Assembly (NCBI GenBank): GCA_030453055.1
Contig: JAKDLC010000002.1
Coordinates: 1-22,771, forward strand
Origin: Nitrosospira sp.
Lineage (GTDB): Bacteria > Pseudomonadota > Gammaproteobacteria > Burkholderiales > Nitrosomonadaceae
Direction: 5' to 3'
Length of the DNA stretch: 22,771 nucleotides
Positions 8,056-16,172 of the stretch are shown one piece after another. The stretch's first letter is position 1; the number at the start of each line of letters is the position of its first letter. The translations under genes were made by a program, and so were the position numbers. The notes beneath the pieces are model-generated. The model did not search any database. It was not told the DNA's origin and saw only the letters and a program-made list of their open reading frames with translations.

Positions 8056-8868
8056 ATGAACATTACCTTCATCGGCGGCGGCAACATGGCTTTCGCCTTG
8101 ATCGGCGGGCTGTTGCAGCAGGGTTATACGCCTGCGCAAATACGCGTAGTGGAAATCAACGCCGAGGGGCGCGAGAAAATAAAACATGAGTTTAAAGTGG
8201 ACGCGGTGGCGGACCTTGCCAAAGGCGTGGCCGATAGTGACATCATCGTGCTGGCGGTAAAGCCGCAACAACTCTCGGCTGTGGCGCGGGAGCTTGCGCC
8301 GCTGCTCAAAAACCATCTGGTCGTCTCTATCGCCGCCGGAATTCGCGCCACTGATATACGCCGATGGATGGGCGATTACGAATGCGTGGTGCGGGCCATG
8401 CCCAACACGCCGGCCTTGATTCGGGCGGCGGTTACGGGTCTTTATGCCCTGCCTGGTGTGAGCGCGGAGGAAAAGCACAACGCGGAGGCCATACTCGCCG
8501 CGGTAGGTTCCGTGCTATGGTTTGAGCGCGAGGAACTGCTGGATGCGGTGACGGCCCTCTCCGGAAGCGGCCCGGCTTATGTATTCTATTTCATCGAAGC
8601 AATGCAGAAGGCAGGGCAGGAGCTAGGGCTGACTGCCGCTCAGGCGAGATTGTTGAGCGTGGAAACCTTCGTCGGCGCGGCCGGGCTCGCAAGTCAGAGC
8701 GATGAAAACGTTGCCGTACTCCGCGCGCGAGTAACCTCACAAGGCGGGACCACTGAGCGCGCGATACAGGCTCTGGAACAGGACGGAGCCGGGAATGCCG
8801 TCATACGTGCGATTCACGCGGCAAGCCAGCGTTCGCGTGAATTGGGCGATGAGCTTGGCAGAACCTGA
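8056..8868 (+). CDS. proC: Pyrroline-5-carboxylate reductase
   Basis: Last step of proline synthesis: NAD(P)H-dependent reduction of pyrroline-5-carboxylate in the cytoplasm. The 270-residue length is standard. The dinucleotide-binding fold opens MNITFIGGGNMAFALIGGLL; VLAVKPQQL, VVSIAAGI, VVRAMPNTPALI and the signature region VTALSGSGPAYVFYFIEAM are all present, as is the C-terminal VTSQGGTTERAI. The start follows AGGA about 9 bases upstream. It is followed by an inverted-repeat element and a YggT-family gene, a common betaproteobacterial neighbour. Confidence 0.96.
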   Translation: MNITFIGGGNMAFALIGGLLQQGYTPAQIRVVEINAEGREKIKHEFKVDAVADLAKGVADSDIIVLAVKPQQLSAVARELAPLLKNHLVVSIAAGIRATDIRRWMGDYECVVRAMPNTPALIRAAVTGLYALPGVSAEEKHNAEAILAAVGSVLWFEREELLDAVTALSGSGPAYVFYFIEAMQKAGQELGLTAAQARLLSVETFVGAAGLASQSDENVAVLRARVTSQGGTTERAIQALEQDGAGNAVIRAIHAASQRSRELGDELGRT

Positions 8869-8883
8869 TTTCAAAGAATATTT

Positions 8884-9000
8884 AACCTGAATCCGGCAGT
8901 TGACCGCTCATTTTTTTGTTTAGCGCAATGATCCGCAAAGACTTTTTGTGTCACTTGACCTTCACCTGTAAGGTGGCTCCGCTACTGCCGGATTCAGGTT
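8884..9000. repeat. 117-bp inverted-repeat element between proC and yggT
   Basis: AACCTGAATCCGGCAGT at 8884-8900 is repeated perfectly in inverted orientation at 8984-9000. The interior is non-coding and carries a T-rich run (8911-8920). The motif is the same as at 213 and 979. The right end gives the yggT start codon its upstream sequence (TTCAGGTTT). Confidence 0.75.
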
Positions 9001-9001
9001 T

Positions 9002-9574
9002 ATGCTGAACCAGATACTGATATTCCTGCTTGACACACTGCTGGGGTTGTTTTCCCTGGCACTGCTGCTGCGTTTTTATATGCAGTTGCTGCGTGCGCCG
9101 TATCGCAACCCGCTGTCGCCATTTCTCGTGGCGCTGACCGATTTTATCGTACGGCCCGCGCGCCGGGTGATTCCCGGATTCAAGGGAATGGATCTTTCCA
9201 CGTTGCTGCTGGCATGGCTTGCGCAATGCATTCTGCTGGCAGGCGTGCTTGTGCTCCAGAGCTACAATTTCGGTTCCTCTGTCGGCATCGCAGTTACGGG
9301 GCTGGCCCTGCTCGGATTGATGGAAATCATCAAAATGACGCTCTACATTATCCTGGTTGCGGTAATCATACAGGCGATACTTTCCTGGGTAAGCCCCTAC
9401 AACCCGCTCGCCCCAACGCTCGACAGCTTTACCAGGCCATTTTTGGGAATTTTCCGCGAGCGCATTCCTCCCATCGCCAATGTGGACTTGTCGCCACTGT
9501 TTGTGCTGGTGATCATTCAATTGCTGCTGTTCGTCCTGGCAGGGGTGGAGAGGGAAATATCCGGCTTGTTCTGA
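9002..9574 (+). CDS. YggT family integral membrane protein
   Basis: A 190-residue protein with two YGGT units. Each has a hydrophobic helix pair and the pattern seen at RAPYRNPLSPFLVALTDFIV and SWVSPYNPLAPTLDSFTRPF, the conserved NP..P.....T.P.L element of the family. There are about five membrane segments, including LNQILIFLLDTLLGLFSLAL at the N-terminus and FVLVIIQLLLFVLAG at the C-terminus. YggT proteins are linked to membrane or division functions without an assigned activity. The start lies 2 bp after a dispersed repeat end. It is convergent with the lipoprotein gene ending at 9617. Confidence 0.9.
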   Translation: MLNQILIFLLDTLLGLFSLALLLRFYMQLLRAPYRNPLSPFLVALTDFIVRPARRVIPGFKGMDLSTLLLAWLAQCILLAGVLVLQSYNFGSSVGIAVTGLALLGLMEIIKMTLYIILVAVIIQAILSWVSPYNPLAPTLDSFTRPFLGIFRERIPPIANVDLSPLFVLVIIQLLLFVLAGVEREISGLF

Positions 9575-9616
9575 TGTGTCGGATGAGTTTCGACCCCAGC
9601 TCGATTCGCACGCAAA

Positions 9617-10837
9617 TCATTTGGCAATGGTAATACTTGGCACGCCATGACGTGGTATCTCGGTAATCGTCATTTGAAATAATAGGTACAACATCTGGAA
9701 GGCGTTGCGATTCCAGCGAGCGGATGGACCCAACGTGTTTATCGCATAATAACGTCCGTACGAGCTTACCGAAAGGTCGCTGTCCGTCGGATCCGACTCC
9801 GCCACAACGATTCCCATTGTCTCGACCGGATTTTCGTTGTCCTTGATGGGCGGAGTGCGCGGGTCCTTCTCGACATGATACTCAGGCTCATCGCCGAGAG
9901 AACGGCCGAGAAAGTTGAGAATTGTATAAAAGCTTCTGAGCCGGAAGGCGCCTCGGATAGGCCACTCCCCGCCCGGATATCCGGGACGGATATCGTAGGC
10001 AATATCGCTGGCGAGCCAATCAAATGTTTCGGCGTTCAAGCGTACGCGTTCCTCCATGGATAGTGTATCGGGATCGTAGTTGGTGATAAGGGTGGGCGCC
10101 CGTATTTGTTTGCGCAGCGTGTAGGTATTGTCCTGCTTGTTATAGAACACCAAAAACTCTTTCTCCAGCTCTTGAAAGTCTGCTGCCGTAAACGATTCGG
10201 CCGGAATCGTCCAGCTCCGTTCTAAAGCCAACGGTTCGACGTAAAGCTGGTTCTGATCTTGAATGGCCGAAAGATGAAGCACCACGCGGCGAAACATCTC
10301 GTAGCCAGCGGAATCGGAAGGCGCATTACGATAGACGACCCGCTGGGTTGGGTAATGAATGCTCACGTCCTGCGCCATCAGTCTCAGCAAAAGATCGACG
10401 TCGAAACGCTGCCGGAGCAAAAGGGGAAGCCGGCTTTGCGCAAGCGGAGGGAGGAGCCGTTTGGTAAATTCCTCCCCTGCTATCGGGACAATGCTGATGG
10501 TGGGGTTTTCCGCGGCAGTGGCGCCGAATATCGGCATTAGTACTGCCCCGGCGAGTCCGCCCGGCGCAGGCACACCCCCCGCGTTGAACCGGAAATCGAA
10601 GCTGGCCGCAACATTCGAGACCCCGCTAAAATGAATAGGCTGATTATGATGGGCGCGCGCGATATTCATCAACAACTGTTTGGACGCCGCATTAACGATG
10701 GCAACGTCATAGGCTACGACTGCCCGGTTGAGCGCGATCGGCGATACACAGCCCGCGAGCATAAGTAAGAACACGAAACATGGCAGCAGGCGTAGCAGGC
10801 ACCGATCGCAAGAAACATTTATATGGCTTATTCTCAT
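9617..10837 (-). CDS. Hypothetical lipoprotein, 406 residues
   Basis: Not recognised. The N-terminus has a basic start (MRISHINVSCDRCLLRLLPC), a hydrophobic core and lipobox MLAGC, so it is a predicted lipoprotein exported by the Sec route. The mature part begins VSPIALNRAVVAYDVAIVNA and contains ARAHHNQPIHFSGVSNVAAS, a glycine-rich stretch (about residues 87-105) and PTISIVPIAGEEFTKRLLPP. No enzymatic motif or membrane helix is seen beyond the signal. Composition and codon use match the flanking core genes, so it looks like a real gene. It is upstream of nothing on its strand and convergent with yggT. The downstream partner in function may be the outer-membrane protein at 11054-11809, 216 bp or more away. 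Confidence 0.75.
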   Translation of the reverse strand: MRISHINVSCDRCLLRLLPCFVFLLMLAGCVSPIALNRAVVAYDVAIVNAASKQLLMNIARAHHNQPIHFSGVSNVAASFDFRFNAGGVPAPGGLAGAVLMPIFGATAAENPTISIVPIAGEEFTKRLLPPLAQSRLPLLLRQRFDVDLLLRLMAQDVSIHYPTQRVVYRNAPSDSAGYEMFRRVVLHLSAIQDQNQLYVEPLALERSWTIPAESFTAADFQELEKEFLVFYNKQDNTYTLRKQIRAPTLITNYDPDTLSMEERVRLNAETFDWLASDIAYDIRPGYPGGEWPIRGAFRLRSFYTILNFLGRSLGDEPEYHVEKDPRTPPIKDNENPVETMGIVVAESDPTDSDLSVSSYGRYYAINTLGPSARWNRNAFQMLYLLFQMTITEIPRHGVPSITIAK

Positions 10838-11053
10838 CGGAGTCTTTTAAAATACGTCTTCAGAACCTGAAACGTTCATTCCGCCGCATAATATGCGTAA
10901 CCAATTGCAAGATCGCGCCGTCAACCTTGCAATCCTGCGATCGGCTATATGATAAGAGAACTACTCCCCATAGCGAGCATATTGTACTTACCCTGTTGCG
11001 GAGTGTATATCGCCCGGCATGAAGGATTATGATGATGAGTTATATTCCGCAGG
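10838..11053. other. Intergenic gap with no recognised feature
   Basis: The 216 bases upstream of the minus-strand lipoprotein gene hold AT-rich patches but no clear promoter pair, terminator hairpin or repeat. Confidence 0.5.
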
Positions 11054-11809
11054 CTACCAGAGCTCGGGACTCACAATGCGAACGCCAATGGAAAACCACT
11101 GTTGCGAATGGGGATTGTTATCGAGCGTTGAACCAACAGTCCCATCCAGCTGAAAACTGGGACCGAAGATGTGCCTGAACCCGACTTGGCTAGCCATGTC
11201 TCTCATCCTCGGGTCATAGGGATCGCCATGATAAACTTCCCCGACGGCGTGAAAGTTTCCAATGACCTTGGCCTGAAAGCCAAAACCGGCTGTCAGCGTT
11301 TGCTTCCACTTCATTTCTTCCTTGATGGTGGCGACCCCGAGATTGACGTGTAAAAGCAAGTCGTCGTTGAAGAAGGATTGCGACAGCGCAGTATAACCAA
11401 ACACACCCGCCGCATCCGGCGTTACCGAACCCGAGCCGAACGGAGGCACGACACCCGCCGCGAAAGCCACTCCCGGCCATTCATTTGACCTGGTCTCGCG
11501 AATGAGCGCTTTCGCCTGCAAAATTCCGCCCGTAATGCCATAGTCGTTTGCAGCGCCTCGGTACCCGCCACCGTGAGTGAAACCAGAGGTGATTTCGAGC
11601 CAATTCGTGGCCCCTATCGCGAAAAGCGTATTGTGCGCGCTCTCTTGTCTGTCCAGGACGAACCATGACTCGACTTGGCCGAGCCGGGCGCCCACCACGC
11701 GCGCGTCGTCTGTGACAAACGGACGAATGGCGTGCGCCTCACTCTGAATCATGAGAAGCATCAATGCCAAGGTGAACGCGACTATGGGTTTAAGGTGTAT
11801 GCGTTGCAT
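11054..11809 (-). CDS. Predicted outer-membrane beta-barrel protein
   Basis: A 251-residue protein from ATG 11809, giving MQRIHLKPIVAFTLALMLLM and cleavage near SEAHA; the frame extends 13 residues further without adding signal character. The mature part begins IRPFVTDDARVVGARLGQVE and has alternating hydrophobic strands with glycine/aromatic ends (NWLEITSGFTHGGGYRGA, GVAFAAGVVPPFGSGSVTP). The C-terminus SQQWFSIGVRIVSPELW is barrel-like. This pattern resembles the transporter/MetA-like outer-membrane family, whose members are often annotated only as hypothetical. The substrate is unknown. No operon partner is adjacent. Confidence 0.7.
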   Translation of the reverse strand: MQRIHLKPIVAFTLALMLLMIQSEAHAIRPFVTDDARVVGARLGQVESWFVLDRQESAHNTLFAIGATNWLEITSGFTHGGGYRGAANDYGITGGILQAKALIRETRSNEWPGVAFAAGVVPPFGSGSVTPDAAGVFGYTALSQSFFNDDLLLHVNLGVATIKEEMKWKQTLTAGFGFQAKVIGNFHAVGEVYHGDPYDPRMRDMASQVGFRHIFGPSFQLDGTVGSTLDNNPHSQQWFSIGVRIVSPELW

Positions 11810-11929
11810 TATGCAGCAACCGAATCGGAGATCGCGATTTTCATCCATTTGAACTTGCCATGCAACGCATGAAGCATAGGAACTACAAAGCCGCTTGTCA
11901 GTCTATAACTGCGAAACATTCCATCTTTC

Positions 11930-11938
11930 TGATATATT
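11930..11938 (+). promoter_or_regulatory. Possible extended -10 promoter of the copper cluster
   Basis: TGATATATT is an extended -10 motif (TG, one base, TATATT). No good -35 box is visible, which such promoters tolerate. It is the best candidate in the 225-bp gap before the cupredoxin gene. Confidence 0.35.
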
Positions 11939-11978
11939 GGAAACGAGACAATTATCAATAGGCCTCTATACGGTTTTT

Positions 11979-12010
11979 AGTAGGACGGGTGGAGTGAAGC
12001 GCAACCCATC
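11979..12010. repeat. Dispersed-repeat half-site in the copper cluster leader
   Basis: The sequence starting AGTAGGACGGGTGGAGTGAA and ending GCGCAACCCATC resembles one arm of the GTAGG...GCGAAGCGCA palindromic repeats common in proteobacterial intergenic regions, and is related in style to the ends of the element at 6960-7144. No opposite arm is present. Confidence 0.45.
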
Positions 12011-12073
12011 ATTTGATCAGGGTTTGATGTGTGTTGAATGTGGGGAATGTGGGTTTGCAGAAAGGAGGATCGC

Positions 12074-12550
12074 ATGAAAAAGCTTCTGATTGCATCTGCT
12101 TTAACCTTGAGTGCGATCTCAACCGGCGCCTTTGCCCAGGATGACAGCAGAGCGAGAGCCGCATCTGCGGGCAGTCCCGGTGACCCGGGCAGCGTATCGC
12201 GCACCATTGAAATCACAATGGTGGAAAACCGCTTCAAGCCCTCCGAAATAAAGGTGAAGCAGGGTGAAACGGTAAAACTTGTACTCAGGAACGCCGGCAA
12301 GAAAAAGCATGAGATAATGATCGACACTGCGGAGGAAATTGATAGGCATGGCAAAATGATGAAAAAATTTCCCGACAGGGAACACCCCGACGAACCCAAC
12401 ATGATCACCGTCAAACCGGGCGAGACGAGGGAACTGGTATGGCTTTTCACTGAAGCCGGCGTAGTCGACTTCGCCTGCCCGCTGCCAGGTCACTTCAAAG
12501 GCATGAATTTCAAAGGTATGAAAGGAACAATCGAAGTGGAGGCCAAATGA
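12074..12550 (+). CDS. Periplasmic cupredoxin (type 1 copper protein)
   Basis: A 158-residue secreted blue-copper-like protein. The start is ATG 12074, preceded by a strong AAAGGAGG at 12061-12068; the longer frame from 12038 is not needed. The signal peptide MKKLLIASALTLSAISTGAF ends at about AFA|Q. The cupredoxin domain begins EITMVENRFKPSEIKVKQGE. Type 1 copper ligands are visible as His79 (KKKHEI), Cys135, His140 and Met144 in FACPLPGHFKGM. A Met/His-rich loop (DRHGKMMKKFPDREH) may bind extra copper. It overlaps the DUF411 gene by ATGA and is likely translated with it. The role is electron transfer or copper handling in the periplasm. Confidence 0.9.
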   Translation: MKKLLIASALTLSAISTGAFAQDDSRARAASAGSPGDPGSVSRTIEITMVENRFKPSEIKVKQGETVKLVLRNAGKKKHEIMIDTAEEIDRHGKMMKKFPDREHPDEPNMITVKPGETRELVWLFTEAGVVDFACPLPGHFKGMNFKGMKGTIEVEAK

Positions 12551-13029
12551 ACAAACCAATGCACATGTTATTAACCGGAACCCTTCTGGTCAGCGCCTTG
12601 CTGAGCGTCGCTGCGAATGCCGCGGGAACGACAATCGACGTTTATAAAAGCTCCACCTGTAAATGCTGCGCAAAATGGGTCGACCATATGCGCGCGCATG
12701 GCTTTACCGTCAACACCCACGATGTAGGCAACAAGGAGGCACGCGAGCAGGCAGGCATCCCCACCACGCTCGGCTCCTGCCACACCGCCCTGGTTGACGG
12801 CTATGCGATCGAGGGCCACGTGCCGGCGCAGGATGTCAAGCGGTTCCTCAGCGAGCGCCCGCGCGCTATTGGCTTGACCGCTCCGGGCATGCCCCATGGC
12901 TCTCCCGGAATGGAAGGCGCGCGCAGCGATCCTTATGACGTGCTGTTAATCAACAAACAAGGCGATACGACAGTATACAGCCGCCATCTTCCCTCTGATC
13001 CAAAAGAATCTGTGATGAAGTTGAAGTGA
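12547..13029 (+). CDS. DUF411 family periplasmic metal-binding protein
   Basis: A 160-residue exported protein with signal peptide ending near AANAAG. The DUF411 fold is recognised by VYKSSTCKCCAKWVDHMRAH (Cys38, Cys40, Cys41), the later GSCHTALVDGYAIEGHVP with Cys78/His79, and RAIGLTAPGMPHGSPGMEG. Members are found next to copper-resistance and cytochrome oxidase genes and are thought to bind copper, but the reaction is not known. The ATG overlaps the cupredoxin stop by 4 bases and has GGAGG just upstream, so the two are one transcription unit. Confidence 0.92.
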   Translation: MNKPMHMLLTGTLLVSALLSVAANAAGTTIDVYKSSTCKCCAKWVDHMRAHGFTVNTHDVGNKEAREQAGIPTTLGSCHTALVDGYAIEGHVPAQDVKRFLSERPRAIGLTAPGMPHGSPGMEGARSDPYDVLLINKQGDTTVYSRHLPSDPKESVMKLK

Positions 13030-13126
13030 AGAGGATGAAATTTTCTATTAGTCCTGTCACCGGGTCCAGCAAAACGAAATCGTTAACCGTCGCATTCATG
13101 CCAATGGATACGATAGGCAACCAGTC

Positions 13127-13693
13127 ATGAGCCTGCGCTATTTCCTTCTGGTAAGTCTGGCGGCGGGATTTATTGCCGGTTGCGGTGAATCGAAGCCCCC
13201 TGCCGCCACCTCGGCGCCGCCTGCCGCCGAACCCGCGCCTCACGCCGCTGCGCCGGCCTCCCCTACTGCCGAATCAACCCTACCCACCGCCGAACCGGCG
13301 CCGTCTGTCGCAGCAGCGAAACCACCAAAAAATCTGGCGGCGCGTAAACTGGATCCGGAAAAAATCAAGCGCGGGGAAGCTGTTTATCGCGCAAATTGCG
13401 CAGGCTGTCATGGACCCAATGGGGAGGCCACGCCAAGTTGGCGAAATCCTGGGGCTGACGGCCGATATCCTCCACCGCCACTGGACGACAGCGCCCACGC
13501 CTGGCATCACTCAACCGAGACACTGGAGAGAATGATCCGGGCAGGGAGCCCCGGCATGCCGGCGTGGGAAGGCAAGTTGACCAATCAGGAAATCGATGAC
13601 GTGATTGTCTGGATCAAGTCACTGTGGTCAGACGAGATTTACGATATCTGGCTTAAGGAAATTGAGCATAAGCCACAACCGCAAAAGAAATGA
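13127..13693 (+). CDS. Lipoprotein c-type cytochrome
   Basis: A 188-residue monoheme cytochrome c. The signal is followed by lipobox FIAGC (Cys19), so it should be anchored by lipid. A low-complexity Ala/Pro linker spans about residues 23-67. The heme motif CAGCH is at 91-95, and the axial methionine is probably Met144 in AGSPGMPAW. The C-terminal helix is EIDDVIVWIKSLWSDEIYDI. The order after the cupredoxin and DUF411 genes (97-bp gap) suggests that it exchanges electrons in the same periplasmic copper/redox system, though it may have its own promoter. Confidence 0.9.
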   Translation: MSLRYFLLVSLAAGFIAGCGESKPPAATSAPPAAEPAPHAAAPASPTAESTLPTAEPAPSVAAAKPPKNLAARKLDPEKIKRGEAVYRANCAGCHGPNGEATPSWRNPGADGRYPPPPLDDSAHAWHHSTETLERMIRAGSPGMPAWEGKLTNQEIDDVIVWIKSLWSDEIYDIWLKEIEHKPQPQKK

Positions 13694-13750
13694 GCGCGAA
13701 TGAGTTGGGAAAGGAGCACTGACGTAGTGCGCGAACTTCATTCCACAGGT

Positions 13751-14164
13751 TCAACTAACCTTGGGTAACTCTGGCTCTGCTTTCTGTGGTCCCTTCTTTA
13801 CCGCGGCGCGGGCGGGAAGCTTTTCACGTATGCGCGCCGATTTACCGGAACGATCCCGCAGGTAATAAAGCTTGGCGCGCCGGACATCGCCACGACGCTT
13901 GATCTCTATACTGGCGATAAGCGGCGAATAGGTCTGAAACGTTCTCTCCACGCCCTCGCCACTGGATATTTTACGCACGGTAAAGGCCGAATTGAGCCCC
14001 CGGTTGCGCTTGGCGATGACAACCCCTTCATAGGCCTGTGCGCGTTTACGATCGCCTTCAACCACTTTGACGTTGACAATCACGGTGTCTCCGGGAGCGA
14101 AATCCGGGATTGTCTTGCCAAGGCGGTTAATTTCTTCGCTTTCAAGTTGTTCAATCAGGTTCAT
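13751..14164 (-). CDS. rplS: 50S ribosomal protein L19
   Basis: A 137-residue L19 with the usual opening ([20 protein letters not shown]), [40 protein letters not shown] and the C-terminal [19 protein letters not shown]. It lies on the 30S-50S interface. The C-terminal tail ([18 protein letters not shown]) is a longer basic extension than in E. coli L19. GGAGT precedes the ATG by about 7 bases. Last gene of the rpsP-rimM-trmD-rplS operon. Confidence 0.97.
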   Translation of the reverse strand: MNLIEQLESEEINRLGKTIPDFAPGDTVIVNVKVVEGDRKRAQAYEGVVIAKRNRGLNSAFTVRKISSGEGVERTFQTYSPLIASIEIKRRGDVRRAKLYYLRDRSGKSARIREKLPARAAVKKGPQKAEPELPKVS

Positions 14165-14208
14165 TTGCCACTCCTTATTTATTACTTTATTTCACTTTTC
14201 AGTTGGTT

Positions 14209-14979
14209 TCAGTCGTCTTCGCAGGCGTCCTTGAATTCTTCCAGCAGTTTCTTCTCCTCTCCCGTCAAGCCATGCTCAATTTTCAACGCCAGCAAATCCG
14301 GCCGTCTCAGCCATGTCCTGCCCAGCGACTGCTGCAAACGCCAGCGATTGATTCTGGCATGATTGCCGGATAGTAAAACTTCCGGCACGATGGCTCCCTG
14401 ATAGACTTCGGGTCGTGTGTACTGGGGAAAATCCAGCAATCCACTGACGAATGAATCCTGGCTGGCCGATTTCGAATCACCCAAAACGCCCGGCATTTGC
14501 CGCACCATACAGTCCATCAGCACCATTGCGGCAAGTTCGCCGCCAGAGAGTACATAATCGCCGATAGAGATTTCATCATCCACCTGGCGCGCTATCAGGC
14601 GCTCATCGACACCCTCGTAGCGCCCCGAGAGAAGCACCAGGGCCGGTAGTTCGCATAACTCCATCACCCCATCATGGTCCAGGAGGCGGCCCTGAGGAGA
14701 AAGATACACCACTTTTGTCCCGCAAATGCCATTGGCTATCTGCCGGTTCCGGGCTGCGGTAATGGCGTCTTCCAGCGGCTGCGCCAGCATCAACATGCCG
14801 GGGCCGCCGCCGTAGGGGCGGTCATCTACCGTTCGGTGATTATCCTCCGTGAAGTCGCGCGGATTCCAGGTATGCAGGCGGTAAAACCCGCTTTCCTTCG
14901 CTCTGCCGGTAATGCCGTACCCGGTGATGGCGTCGAACATTTCCGGGAACAGCGTAATAACGTCGAACTCGAAAGCCAC
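14209..14979 (-). CDS. trmD: tRNA (guanine-N1-)-methyltransferase
   Basis: Methylates G37 of tRNAs with SAM, preventing frameshifting. GTG 14979 gives [20 protein letters not shown] and 256 residues, and it overlaps the rimM stop by one base (TAGTG). The frame reaches 15015, but the extra part ([12 protein letters not shown]) is rimM coding sequence. The SPOUT knot motifs are present: [64 protein letters not shown]. The conserved [16 protein letters not shown] follows. Confidence 0.96.
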   Translation of the reverse strand: MAFEFDVITLFPEMFDAITGYGITGRAKESGFYRLHTWNPRDFTEDNHRTVDDRPYGGGPGMLMLAQPLEDAITAARNRQIANGICGTKVVYLSPQGRLLDHDGVMELCELPALVLLSGRYEGVDERLIARQVDDEISIGDYVLSGGELAAMVLMDCMVRQMPGVLGDSKSASQDSFVSGLLDFPQYTRPEVYQGAIVPEVLLSGNHARINRWRLQQSLGRTWLRRPDLLALKIEHGLTGEEKKLLEEFKDACEDD

Positions 14980-15497
14980 TAATAGTCCAAGCCCCAATCC
15001 ACCGTGATCCGGCAAGCCTTCAAATCTACTGCAATAATTACCTGACTGATGAAGGGGATCAATCTTTCCTCCTCACCTTCTTTCCGGCTTTGCACTTGAA
15101 GCACATCGTTGGCGCCGGTTTCCAGTAGTCCGGCCACTTTCCCCAATTCTTCACCCTGCAGATTAACGACTTCAAGGCCGATCAAATCCGCCCAGTAGTA
15201 GCCATCTTTCCCCGTTTTTGACAAAGCCGGTAATCGGCTGCGAGGAACCGCGATCTGCATGCCCTTCAATCGCATTGCCGCCGTACGGTCAATGTATGGC
15301 TCAAGCGCAGCGGTCAATAACCTCCCATGAATTTCACAGCCGGCGACTTTTACCTCGTTCCAATCGGCATCGCCATCGTTTTTGCCGAGCCACCACACGG
15401 GATGATCCAGCAAGCCGTCTACGTATTCGGTATAGGGAAAAACCTTGACCCGGCCTGATACGCCGAAAGGACCGATAACGCGCCCCATCACCACCAT
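14979..15497 (-). CDS. rimM: Ribosome maturation factor RimM
   Basis: A 16S-processing factor that binds S19 during 30S assembly. ATG 15497 gives [20 protein letters not shown], 172 residues, 22 bases after the rpsP stop; the upstream extension of the frame overlaps rpsP and lacks family character. The N-terminal RimM domain is followed by the PRC-barrel part [20 protein letters not shown] and [21 protein letters not shown] strands, ending [18 protein letters not shown]. It shares a base with the trmD start. Confidence 0.93.
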   Translation of the reverse strand: MVVMGRVIGPFGVSGRVKVFPYTEYVDGLLDHPVWWLGKNDGDADWNEVKVAGCEIHGRLLTAALEPYIDRTAAMRLKGMQIAVPRSRLPALSKTGKDGYYWADLIGLEVVNLQGEELGKVAGLLETGANDVLQVQSRKEGEEERLIPFISQVIIAVDLKACRITVDWGLDY

Positions 15498-15519
15498 TGG
15501 TTCGACCGCGTAGGCTGAT

Positions 15520-15786
15520 TTAGCTGCTTCCCGCGGCTTTTTGTTTTGCACCGAACTGTTTGACCAGCCTTGTGACGGTGTCGGATAGCTGCGCGCCCTG
15601 CGATCGCCAATGCGTGATGCGATCCAGTTGAACACGCAATGCTTCTTCGCCTCCAGTCGCCCTGGGATTGTAAAAGCCAATGCGCTCGATGAACTTGCCG
15701 TCACGGGCATTTCGGGAATCCGCTACTACCATATTGAAAAATGGGCGTTTCTTGGCGCCGCTTCGCGCCAGTCGAATAATGACCAT
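15520..15786 (-). CDS. rpsP: 30S ribosomal protein S16
   Basis: S16, 88 residues, starts [20 protein letters not shown] at ATG 15786 and shows the family motifs [20 protein letters not shown] and the helix around [20 protein letters not shown]. The open frame extends a further 60 residues, but this part is not S16 and lies in non-coding DNA. First gene of the operon; its promoter must lie in 15787-15960, next to an IS110 remnant. Confidence 0.97.
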   Translation of the reverse strand: MVIIRLARSGAKKRPFFNMVVADSRNARDGKFIERIGFYNPRATGGEEALRVQLDRITHWRSQGAQLSDTVTRLVKQFGAKQKAAGSS

Positions 15787-15853
15787 GTGTATGCCTATGG
15801 AGGTCTGAAACCGAAAAGGGTGTGATTCTACGGTAATTTTTACCCTGTTAGCA

Positions 15854-15859
15854 AGTATA
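15854..15859 (-). promoter_or_regulatory. Possible -10 box of the rpsP operon
   Basis: On the minus strand TATACT lies 68-73 bases before the rpsP ATG and is the best -10 match upstream of it. The -35 region is weak, so this is a tentative call. Confidence 0.35.
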
Positions 15860-15883
15860 AAACACTTGGATGTAGTAATGGAA

Positions 15884-15962
15884 TGGACGCCCACTACCCT
15901 AAATGGCATCGAAGTGCCAAAGTAGTGGGTGCAATGACCCACTAACCAAATAGAAGCGTCCA
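15884..15962 (+). ncRNA. Structured IS110 left end; possible relic of a bridge RNA
   Basis: Immediately before the IS110 transposase ATG, TGGACGC (15884-15890) pairs with GCGTCCA (15956-15962). Inside it, CCACTAC (15891-15897) pairs with GTAGTGG (15922-15928), enclosing a GGCA/TGCC stem (15905-15908 with 15915-15918). An alternative pairing joins TGGGT (15926-15930) to ACCCA (15937-15941). IS110-type elements encode a structured guide (bridge) RNA in the non-coding end upstream of the recombinase, and the place and form here fit that. The transposase is broken, so the RNA is probably a relic. Confidence 0.4.
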
Positions 15963-15964
15963 AC

Positions 15965-16169
15965 ATGAAGATTACAACGATAGGTATTGATTTGGCAAAA
16001 GCAGTATTGCAGATTCACAGCGTGGAGAAAGGTGGCAGGGTTGTTAATGCGTAAATAACTAAAGCGTTCAGAGATGTCGGGTTACTTTGCTAATTTGGAG
16101 CCTTGTCTGATCGGTATGGAAGCCTGCGGTAGTTCACACCATTGGGCAAGAAAACTGAGTGAACTGTAG
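15965..16169 (+). pseudogene. IS110 family transposase, N-terminal remnant
   Basis: Two pieces of the DEDD-transposase N-terminus are readable. Frame 1 (15965-16054) gives [20 protein letters not shown], ending at a stop. Frame 2 (16074-16169) gives FANLEPCLIGMEACGSSHHW and ARKLSEL, then a stop. The two are out of frame by one base. The first acidic catalytic residue (GIDLAK) and the MEACGSSHHWA motif are typical of IS110. The remaining two thirds of the protein are missing, so the element is inactive. Confidence 0.9.
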
Positions 16170-16172
16170 AAG

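Noticed and set aside
13714..13730. GCACT-GACGT-AGTGC hairpin after the cytochrome gene as a terminator
   Set aside because: Only five base pairs and no T-run on either strand.
15787..15966. N-terminal extension of the S16 frame
   Set aside because: S16 begins at [10 protein letters not shown]; the 60 extra codons lie in the IS110 left end.
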